A stretch of 12,109 bases of DNA from UBA3871 sp002392265. GTDB lineage: Bacteria > Bacillota > Clostridia > Peptostreptococcales > Anaerovoracaceae. A program made the translations under genes and the position numbers. Numbering within the stretch: position 1 is the stretch's first letter; every line of letters begins with the position of its first letter. The stretch lies in assembly GCA_946614255.1 (NCBI GenBank), contig CAMOGS010000058.1, forward strand, positions 1 through 12,109, written 5' to 3'. Under the pieces are notes generated by a model, which worked only from the letters and a program-made list of their open reading frames with translations, was not told the DNA's origin and made no database searches. Positions 1 through 7,600 of this stretch are shown here, piece by piece.

Positions 1-327
1 AAGAATACTCTTTTCAAGAGAGCTATTGCAGGAACAGAATATGAAAAGGTTGGCGAAGTTCTCGACGGACCATCCGCATTCGCATTCAGCTATGAAGATG
101 CAACAGCACCGGCAAGAGTACTTAACGAAGTAATCAACGACTATAAAAAGATGGCATTCAAGGCAGCCGTAGTTGAAGGTGAATACTACGATGCAGAAGG
201 AATCAAGAAGATTGCAAACATTCCATCCAGAGAAGTGCTCATCGCAAAGTTCATGGGAAGCATTCAGTCCCCTATTTCCAAGGCTGTACGTACTTTCCAG
301 GCAATTGCCGATGCAAAGGCAGAGTAA
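1..327 (+). CDS. rplJ: Ribosomal protein L10 (uL10), C-terminal part
   Basis: This is the 3' end of the gene for L10, which anchors the L7/L12 dimers to 23S rRNA at the base of the ribosomal stalk. The reading frame is open from base 1 and gives 108 residues ending in AIADAKAE before TAA at 325-327. The visible part begins at KNTLFKRAI, typical of the end of the first third of L10, and continues through a GPSAFAFSYED segment and an IPSREVLIAKFMGSIQSP segment. The latter is followed by the C-terminal alpha-helix that binds L7/L12 N-terminal domains in the known complexes. Full-length L10 is usually about 165-175 residues, so roughly the first 60 lie upstream of the window. The next gene, rplL, begins 42 bp downstream, the standard rplJL pair. 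Identification is by motif and context. The start and the L10 leader where autoregulation usually acts are not in the window. Confidence 0.95.
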   Translation, partial: KNTLFKRAIAGTEYEKVGEVLDGPSAFAFSYEDATAPARVLNEVINDYKKMAFKAAVVEGEYYDAEGIKKIANIPSREVLIAKFMGSIQSPISKAVRTFQAIADAKAE

Positions 328-369
328 GTTAAAATTAATTTTGAAATCTTAATAAAGGAGAAAATAAAA

Positions 370-741
370 ATGGATAAGAATCAGATTATCGAAGCTATAA
401 AGGCTATGACCGTTTTAGAATTAAACGAGCTCGTAAAGGCTTGTGAAGAAGAATTTGGCGTTTCCGCTGCTGCTCCTGTTGCAGTAGTTGGTGCTGCAGG
501 CGCTCCTGGCGCTGCAGGTGGTGAAGAGCAGAGCGAATTTACTGTAGAACTTACAGAAGTTGGCGCTGAAAAGATCAAGGTTATCAAGGTTGTAAGAGAA
601 ATCACCGGTCTCGGTCTCAAGGAAGCAAAGGAACTCGTAGACGGAGCTCCAAAGCCACTCAAGGAAGGCGTAGAAAAGGCAGAAGCAGAGCAGATGAAGG
701 CTCAGCTCGAAGAAGTTGGCGCAAAGGTAACTTTAAAGTAA
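370..741 (+). CDS. rplL: Ribosomal protein L7/L12 (bL12)
   Basis: This is the flexible stalk protein, present in several copies per ribosome, that recruits and stimulates the translational GTPases, two of which (EF-G and EF-Tu) are encoded further down this window. The protein has 123 residues, the normal length. The N-terminal dimerisation and L10-binding helices cover about residues 1-33 (MDKNQIIEAIKAMTVLELNE). A flexible Ala/Gly/Pro-rich hinge covers about 34-52. The compact C-terminal domain follows from about residue 55 and carries the family motif KIKVIKVVREITGLGLKEAK and the ending VGAKVTLK. The start is the ATG at 370, with AGGAG at 356-360 nine bases upstream. It is the distal gene of rplJL, and a strong terminator follows 46 bp after the stop, so most transcripts probably end there. 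Confidence 0.98.
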   Translation: MDKNQIIEAIKAMTVLELNELVKACEEEFGVSAAAPVAVVGAAGAPGAAGGEEQSEFTVELTEVGAEKIKVIKVVREITGLGLKEAKELVDGAPKPLKEGVEKAEAEQMKAQLEEVGAKVTLK

Positions 742-787
742 TTAAAGTTAGAGTCAATAGCAAAACGCAAAATCAAAAAGTAAGTAA

Positions 788-818
788 AGCGGTTCCGCAA
801 GGAGCCGCTAACTTTTTT
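788..818 (+). terminator. Intrinsic terminator between rplL and rpoB
   Basis: A nine-base-pair stem (788-796 with 801-809, one G-U pair) is capped by a GCAA tetraloop of the stable GNRA type. Three bases later comes a run of six T (813-818). This is a textbook rho-independent terminator. It probably ends or attenuates rplJL transcription ahead of rpoB. Partial termination between rplL and rpoB is known in E. coli, and the same role is inferred here. Read-through level cannot be judged from sequence. Confidence 0.9.
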
Positions 819-838
819 CTCAAATTTCCCAAAATCCC

Positions 839-867
839 TTGACTGTTTGACGAAGTTGTGATAATAT
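839..867 (+). promoter_or_regulatory. Sigma-A-type promoter for rpoB-rpoC
   Basis: TTGACT at 839-844 matches five of six bases of the -35 consensus. Two overlapping -10 readings are possible. One is TAATAT at 862-867 with a 17-bp spacer. The other is GATAAT at 860-865 (five of six), preceded by an extended -10 TG at 857-858, with a 15-bp spacer. The site lies about 20 bp after the rplL terminator and gives an expected start near 872-875 and an untranslated leader of about 80 nt. It would let polymerase subunit genes be transcribed independently of rplJL. Confidence 0.75.
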
Positions 868-900
868 ATTAGACTGCCACGCAAAGTATTTTCGGGGTCA

Positions 901-938
901 ATTTTTGTGAGCCCAAAATGCAGCAAACCCACAAAAAT
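901..938 (+). promoter_or_regulatory. Hairpin in the rpoB 5' leader
   Basis: ATTTTTGTG at 901-909 is perfectly complementary to CACAAAAAT at 930-938, giving a 9-bp stem with a 20-nt loop. The 3' arm ends two bases before the rpoB Shine-Dalgarno AGGAG (941-945). An overlapping alternative is a short GGG/CCC stem at 895-897 with 912-914. The pairing is visible directly. A role in rpoB mRNA stability or translation is only an inference, and the stem is A-T rich. Confidence 0.4.
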
Positions 939-953
939 AAAGGAGTGATGAAT

Positions 954-3900
954 ATGCCACACGCTGAGCCTTTTGGCAGAAAAACCAGAATGAGCTTCTC
1001 AAAAATCAATGAAGTAGCTCCGATGCCTAACCTTATCGATATTCAGACGAAATCGTATCAGAATTTCATCGAGGAGGGACTTCGGGAAGTATTCGAGGAT
1101 ATCTCGCCAATAAAGGATTACACAGGTAATTTAGTTTTGGAACTCGTTGACTATTCGTTAAATGAGGCTCCAAAGTACGAGCAGGAAGAGTGTAAGGAAC
1201 GCGATGTGACTTACGCAGTTCCTCTCAAGGTCTCCGTCAGACTGGTTAACAACGAAACCGGCGAAATAAAGGAACAGGAAGTATTCATGGGAGATTTCCC
1301 ACTGATGACAGAAAAGGGTACCTTTATTTACAACGGCGCAGAAAGAGTAGTTGTTACTCAGCTGGTTCGTTCACCGGGACCATACTATGACGCTGCGACA
1401 GACAAGTCAAACCGCAGATTATATTCAGCGCAGATTATACCTAATCGCGGCGCATGGCTCGAGTATGAAACAGACGCAAACGAAGTCATTTCCGTAAGAG
1501 TTGACCGTACGCGTAAATTACCAGCAACCACTCTTTTGAGAGCACTCGGTTTCTCGACAGATCAGGAAATCATTGACCTGTTCGGCGATGATACCAGACT
1601 TCAGAACACTCTGAACAAGGACAGTGCTCACAATAAGGAAGAGGGTCTGAAGGAAGTATATAAAAAGCTGAGACCGGGCGAACCTCCTACAGAGGAGAGT
1701 GCGCAGAGCCTGATCGACTCTTTATTCTTTGACGCTAAGAGATATGACCTTGCAAAGGTTGGACGTTACAAGTACAACAAAAAGCTTGGTCTGCATGACA
1801 GAATTGTAGGTTGCGTGGCTGCAGAAGATGTAATGGATCCAAACACCGGCGAAATTTTGGCAGAAAAAGACCAAAAGATCGACCACGAGCTTGGCCAGCG
1901 CATTGAAAATGCCGGAGTTCAATTCATCTGGGCTCATGACAAAAACGATGCAGGAAATATCACAAAGGTTATAGGTAATAACTTTGTCGACCTGAAATGC
2001 TATCTCGATTTCGATTATTCGGATCTGAAGATTGCCGACAAGGCTTATTATCCTGTGCTTAAAGAGATTCTCGCGGAAAACAGTGACGAAGAGTCCATCC
2101 GCAAAGCTCTCGTAGCACGTAAATATGAATTATCACCAAAGCACATCATCATTGATGATATCATTGCTTCTATTTCATATATACTGAACTTAAATCACGG
2201 TATCGGCGATATCGACGATATCGACCATCTCGGAAACCGTCGCCTCAGAACTGTAGGAGAACTTCTCCAGAACCAGTTCCGCATCGGTCTTGCGAGAATG
2301 GAAAGAGTAGTAAAGGAAAGAATGACAACAGCTCAGGACGATGCCGCTACTACTCCTCAGGCACTTATGAACATCAGACCTGTAACGGCTGCCATCAAGG
2401 AGTTCTTTGGAAGCTCCCAGCTGTCACAGTTTATGGACCAGACCAACCCACTCGCAGAGCTGACTCACAAGCGTCGTCTCTCCGCACTGGGCCCGGGCGG
2501 TCTTTCAAGAGAGAGAGCGGGCTTCGAAGTTCGAGATGTACACCAGTCCCACTACGGACGCATGTGCCCTATCGAGACTCCTGAAGGTCCTAACATCGGA
2601 CTTATCGGCTCACTCACAACCTATGGCCGCATCAACGAATACGGCTTTATCGAAACTCCTTACCGCAGAGTAGAAGAAGGTGGTCTTGTAACAGACCACA
2701 TCGACTACCTCACAGCGGATGAGGAAGAAATGATGATCGTGGCTCAGGCCAACGAACCGCTTGAAGCAGACGGGCACTTCGCAAACCTCAAGGTTGCATG
2801 CCGCAGAGAGCACGGCGAAATCGACCTCGTTCCTCGCGAAAAGGTTGACTACATGGACGTATCTCCAAAGCAGGTAGTATCCGTTGCTACAGCTATGATT
2901 CCGTTCCTCGAAAACGACGACGCAAACCGTGCGCTGATGGGTTCAAACATGCAGCGTCAGGCAGTGCCGCTCCTCGTTACCGAGGCAGCTTATGTAGCAA
3001 CAGGCATGGAATATCAGGCGGCTTGCGATTCCGGCGTAGTACAGCTTTGTAAAAACTCCGGTACCGTAGAGTTTGTCGATGCTGAAACCATCCGCATCGT
3101 TCGCGACGACGGACAGGGCACCGACACATACAAGCTCCTCAAGTTCAAGCGCTCAAACCAGGGCACATGCATCAATCAGAGACCTATCGTAAGCCACGGC
3201 GAGCACATCGAAAAGGGCGAGCCTGTAGCTGACGGTCCATCCACAAACTTAGGTGAAATCGCTCTCGGAAAGAACCTCCTCATCGGCTTCATGACATGGG
3301 AAGGCTACAACTACGAGGACGCTATCATCCTGAACGAAAGAATGGTTATGGAAGATGTACTCACATCTCTCCATATTGAAGAATATGAGGCAGAAGCCAG
3401 AGTAACAAAGCTCGGCGACGAGGAGGTTACATGCGACATTCCTAACATCAGCCAGGATGCGTTAAAGAACCTCGACGAAGAAGGTATTGTCAGAATCGGC
3501 GCAGAAGTTGATTCCGGCGACATTCTGGTCGGCAAGGTTACTCCAAAGGGCGAGACTGAACTCTCACCTGAAGAAAAGCTTCTCCACGCAATCTTTGGCG
3601 AAAAGGCCAGAGAAGTGCGCGACACTTCGCTCCGTGTACCGCACGGCGAAAAGGGCATCATCGTTGACGTAAAGGTCTTCAAGAGAGAAAACGGCGACGA
3701 GCTGCCACCGGGCGTAAACAAGCTCGTAAGATGCTATATTGCAACCAAGAGAAAAATCCAGGTGGGCGACAAGATGGCCGGCCGCCACGGAAACAAGGGG
3801 GTTGTATCCCGAATCCTGCCTGAAGAGGATATGCCGTTCAAGAGTGACGGTGAGCCGCTCCAGGTAATGCTGAATCCTCTGGGCGTACCTTCCCGTATGA

Positions 3901-4652
3901 ATGTCGGACAGGTACTGGAGGTTCATCTGGGACTGGCTGCAAAGTCAAAGGGCTGGTATATAGCAACTCCTGTATTCGACGGTGCGACAGAAAAGGACAT
4001 CCGTGAGCTTCTGGAAGAGTGCGATTACTCATCCACAGGCAAGATGCTCCTCCGCGACGGTCGTACGGGCGAACTCTTCGACAACCCTGTAACCGTAGGT
4101 TACATGTATATGTTAAAGCTGCATCACCTCGTTGATGACAAGATCCATGCAAGATCCACAGGTCCGTACTCACTCGTAACACAGCAGCCTTTGGGCGGTA
4201 AAGCTCAGTTCGGCGGCCAGCGTTTCGGAGAAATGGAAGTATGGGCACTGGAAGCTTACGGTGCGGCTTATACTCTTCAGGAAATCCTTACAGTAAAGTC
4301 CGACGATATGGTTGGTCGTGTAAAGACCTACGAGGCTATCGTAAAGGGCGAAAACATTCCTGAACCAAGCATTCCTGAGTCTTTCAAGGTACTCATAAAG
4401 GAAATGCAGAGCTTGGGACTCGATATCAAGCTCCTCGATGAAAACGGTGAGGAAGTTGAACTGAGGGATGCCAGTGATTATGACAACTATCCGCTTTTCA
4501 AAGGGCAGGATGAAGATTCCGAAATGAAGGAAGTAAACATTATGACGAACTTCGATACTGATGAAGACGAAGAAGACGAGGAGCTCGATATGGATATCGA
4601 CCTCGCAACAGACGTGGTTTTCACAGATGAAGACGTTATCACTGAAGAGTAA
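954..4652 (+). CDS. rpoB: DNA-directed RNA polymerase subunit beta
   Basis: This is the beta subunit, which with beta-prime forms the catalytic cleft that makes all cellular RNA. The protein is 1232 residues, within the usual Firmicutes range. The start is ATG 954 (MPHAEPFGRKTRMSF), because AGGAG at 941-945 is eight bases upstream. ATG 948 is too close to it and ATG 918 has no such site. Landmarks are the protrusion and lobe in the N-terminal half, the rifampicin pocket (SSQLSQFMDQTNPLAELTHK, then RRLSALGPGGL) with D495, H505 and S510 at the E. coli 516, 526 and 531 positions (all wild type), NYEDAI with E788 and D789, GDKMAGRHGNKG with K940 and K948 at the active centre, and PYSLVTQQPLGGKAQFGG in the clamp-contacting C-terminal region. 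The last ~40 residues form a very acidic, probably disordered tail. Small departures from the family are V817 in ARVTKLG (usually D) and C827. rpoC follows after 23 bp. Confidence 0.99.
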   Translation: MPHAEPFGRKTRMSFSKINEVAPMPNLIDIQTKSYQNFIEEGLREVFEDISPIKDYTGNLVLELVDYSLNEAPKYEQEECKERDVTYAVPLKVSVRLVNNETGEIKEQEVFMGDFPLMTEKGTFIYNGAERVVVTQLVRSPGPYYDAATDKSNRRLYSAQIIPNRGAWLEYETDANEVISVRVDRTRKLPATTLLRALGFSTDQEIIDLFGDDTRLQNTLNKDSAHNKEEGLKEVYKKLRPGEPPTEESAQSLIDSLFFDAKRYDLAKVGRYKYNKKLGLHDRIVGCVAAEDVMDPNTGEILAEKDQKIDHELGQRIENAGVQFIWAHDKNDAGNITKVIGNNFVDLKCYLDFDYSDLKIADKAYYPVLKEILAENSDEESIRKALVARKYELSPKHIIIDDIIASISYILNLNHGIGDIDDIDHLGNRRLRTVGELLQNQFRIGLARMERVVKERMTTAQDDAATTPQALMNIRPVTAAIKEFFGSSQLSQFMDQTNPLAELTHKRRLSALGPGGLSRERAGFEVRDVHQSHYGRMCPIETPEGPNIGLIGSLTTYGRINEYGFIETPYRRVEEGGLVTDHIDYLTADEEEMMIVAQANEPLEADGHFANLKVACRREHGEIDLVPREKVDYMDVSPKQVVSVATAMIPFLENDDANRALMGSNMQRQAVPLLVTEAAYVATGMEYQAACDSGVVQLCKNSGTVEFVDAETIRIVRDDGQGTDTYKLLKFKRSNQGTCINQRPIVSHGEHIEKGEPVADGPSTNLGEIALGKNLLIGFMTWEGYNYEDAIILNERMVMEDVLTSLHIEEYEAEARVTKLGDEEVTCDIPNISQDALKNLDEEGIVRIGAEVDSGDILVGKVTPKGETELSPEEKLLHAIFGEKAREVRDTSLRVPHGEKGIIVDVKVFKRENGDELPPGVNKLVRCYIATKRKIQVGDKMAGRHGNKGVVSRILPEEDMPFKSDGEPLQVMLNPLGVPSRMNVGQVLEVHLGLAAKSKGWYIATPVFDGATEKDIRELLEECDYSSTGKMLLRDGRTGELFDNPVTVGYMYMLKLHHLVDDKIHARSTGPYSLVTQQPLGGKAQFGGQRFGEMEVWALEAYGAAYTLQEILTVKSDDMVGRVKTYEAIVKGENIPEPSIPESFKVLIKEMQSLGLDIKLLDENGEEVELRDASDYDNYPLFKGQDEDSEMKEVNIMTNFDTDEDEEDEELDMDIDLATDVVFTDEDVITEE

Positions 4653-4660
4653 TTATATGG

Positions 4661-4678
4661 AAGGGGGACGTTCCCTTG
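4661..4678 (+). promoter_or_regulatory. Self-complementary rpoC translation start site
   Basis: The Shine-Dalgarno run AAGGGGG (4661-4667) is complementary to GTTCCCTT around the TTG start. Bases 4661-4665 pair with 4673-4677 and two G-U pairs continue inward to a three-base loop (4668-4670). The ribosome binding site and the first two bases of the start codon therefore occupy opposite arms of one hairpin, 8 bp after the rpoB stop. This arrangement suggests translational coupling, in which a ribosome finishing rpoB opens the hairpin for rpoC. The pairing is seen; the coupling is inferred. Confidence 0.5.
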
Positions 4679-7600
4679 AACGAAAATATTAAAGCTGAAA
4701 ACGCTACAAGAATAGACAACAACTTTGAATCCATTCAGATCAGCCTCGCTTCCCCTGAGAAGATTCTGAGCTGGTCACATGGCGAGGTTACAAAACCTGA
4801 AACAATCAATTACAGAACTCTCAAACCGGAACCATCCGGCCTCTTCTGCGAGAGAATCTTCGGACCTACCAAAGACTGGGAATGCCACTGCGGCAAGCTG
4901 AAAAAGATTCACGCAAAGGGAAAAATCTGCGACAAGTGCGGCGTAGAAATTACCAGAGCAAAGGTAAGAAGAGAAAGAATGGGACACATCGCGCTGGCTG
5001 CTCCTGTATCACACATCTGGTACTTCAAGGGCATCCCAAGCCGCATGGGTCTGGTTCTCGACATCTCCCCGAGAAATCTCGAGAAGGTGCTCTACTTTGC
5101 GGCTTACATCGTTATTCAGCCGGGTCCTACAGGCTTTATGCCAAAGGAAGTCATCTCCGAACAGCAGTATGACGAGGCTGTAGCTGAATACGGCGCATGG
5201 AACGAAAAGGACAATCCTGACGGCTTCAAGGCAGCAATGGGTGCAGAGGCTGTAAAGGAACTCCTTTCAAGCATCGACCTCGAAGCTCTTTCAGAGGAAC
5301 TCAGAAAGAACTTAAAGGATTCAACAGGTCAGAAAAAGATTCGTATAGTTCGCAGACTCGAGGTTATCGAAGCTCTCAGACTTTCCGGCAACAAGCCTGA
5401 ATGGATGATTATGGACTATATCCCGGTTATTCCGCCGGATCTCAGACCTATGGTTCAGCTCGACGGTGGCAGATTTGCAACCTCCGACCTGAACGATCTC
5501 TACAGAAGAGTTATCAACAGAAACAACCGCCTGGCCCGCCTTTTGGAACTCGCAGCACCAAGCATCATCATCAGAAATGAAAAGAGAATGCTTCAGGAAG
5601 CTGTGGACGCTCTGATTGACAACGGCCGCAGAGGTCGTGCCGTAACAGGCCCGGGCTCCAGACCACTCAAGTCCCTTTCGGATATGTTAAAGGGAAAGCA
5701 GGGTAGATTCCGTCAGAACCTCCTTGGTAAGCGTGTCGACTATTCCGGCCGTTCCGTAATCGTAGTAGGTCCTGAACTCAAGTTCTACCAGTGCGGTCTG
5801 CCAAAGAAGATGGCACTCGAGCTTTTCAAGCCTTTCATTATGAAAAAGCTCGTTGAAGAAGAATATGCACACAATATCAAGAGCGCAAAGGGAATGATTG
5901 AAAAGGTACGTCCTGAGGTTTGGGATGTGCTCGAATCGGTTATCAAGGAGCATCCGGTAATGCTGAACCGTGCTCCGACTCTGCACAGACTCGGTATTCA
6001 GGCATTCGAACCTGTCCTCGTAGAGGGCAAGGCTATCAAGCTTCACCCACTCGTATGTACAGCGTTCAACGCTGACTTCGACGGTGACCAGATGGCCGTT
6101 CACGTACCTCTGACAGCAGAGGCGCAGGCGGAAGCCAGATTCCTGATGCTTTCCGTAAACAACATCCTGGCTCCGAAGGACGGATCCCCAATCACAACTC
6201 CTACACAGGATATGATTCTGGGCTCCTATTATCTGACCCACCCGGGCATCTGCCGCAAGGTAGACGAGAATGGAAATGTCAGAGAGAGACTTGACGAAAT
6301 CAGCGATGAAAAGAAGAACAGAGCAGAAGGCTACGAAAGAGTTCACCAGAAGGGTGACGGTAAAGTCTTCACTGACTTTAACGAGATGATGATGGCTTAT
6401 CAGACTCATGAAGTAGAACTTCACTCCAGAGTAAAGGTAAGATGCTATGCAGGCCCTGACGACAAGAGAGGCAAGCTCGTTCAGTCAACTGTAGGACGTT
6501 TCATCTTTAACCAGGAAATCCCTCAGGATTTAGGTTACGTAGACAGAAGCATTGACCCATATTCGCTTGAAGTCGACTTCCTTTGCGACAAAAAGAAGCT
6601 TGGCCAGATTATCGGCAAATGCTATGCTGCTCACGCAAATACAGGTACAGTACTCATGCTTGACCACATCAAGTCCATGGGTTACCACTATTCTACAATC
6701 GCTGCTATCACAATCAGTATCTCTGACATGGAAATCCCTCAGCAGAAGGCAGAAATCATCGCCGAAGCAGAGCAGCAGGTAGATAAATACGAAAAGGCTT
6801 ACAAGATGGGTCTCATGTCAAACGGCGAAAGATATCAGAAGGTTATCGATATCTGGAACCATGCGACTGACCAGGTGGCAGACGCCCTCATGGATTCCCT
6901 CGGAACGCTCAACAACCTCTTCATCATGGCTCACTCCGGAGCCCGTGGTTCAAAGAACCAGATCAAGCAGGTCGGTGGTATGAGAGGCCTCATGGCTAAC
7001 GCTGCAGGTAAGACAGTAGAGATTCCTATCAAGGCTAACTTCCGTGAAGGTCTTTCCATTCTGGAATACTTCATTTCATCAAACGGTGCACGTAAGGGTC
7101 TGGCCGACACAGCTCTGCGTACAGCCGACTCCGGTTACCTGACCATACGTCTGGTTGTCGTATCCCACAATGTTATCGTTCGTGAGTTCGACTGCGGAAC
7201 AGATGAGGGTATCGAAGTTCGCGCATTCACAGACGGCAAGGAAGTAATCGAGCCGCTCAAGGAAAGAGTTGAAGGTCGTACATCCCTCGCAGATATCTAC
7301 GATCCGAACACAGGCGAGCTGATCGTTGAGCAGAACGAAGAAATCTCAAAGGAAGCCGCAAAGAAGATTGAGGATGCAGGCATTGATGCCGTTGCAATCA
7401 GATCTGTCATGACCTGCCACTCAAAGACAGGCATCTGCGCTAAGTGCTACGGCAGAAACCTTGCTACAGGCGAGAGCGTAAACATCGGCGAAGCTGTCGG
7501 CATCACAGCCGCACAGTCCATCGGTGAACCGGGTACTCAGCTGACAATGAGAACATTCCATACCGGTGGCGTAGCCGGTTCCGATATCACTCAGGGTCTT

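Noticed and set aside
918..953. Upstream in-frame ATG for rpoB
   Set aside because: It has no ribosome binding site, lies in the loop of the leader hairpin, and adds twelve residues not typical of RpoB. ATG 954 has well-spaced AGGAG.
2412..2516. Rifampicin-resistance changes in rpoB, and streptomycin-resistance changes in rpsL
   Set aside because: D495, H505 and S510 of RpoB and K56 and K101 of S12 are all the sensitive-type residues.
3564..3926. Long antisense open frames within rpoB, rpoC and fusA (for example 3564-3926, 3838-4248, 5687-6424, 10917-11426 on the - strand)
   Set aside because: They are shadows of codon bias in the conserved genes on the + strand, and no independent support for them is seen.
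4657..4692. Eleven-codon ATG reading frame overlapping the rpoC start
   Set aside because: It has no ribosome binding site and is short enough to occur by chance; the overlap is explained by the rpoC start hairpin.
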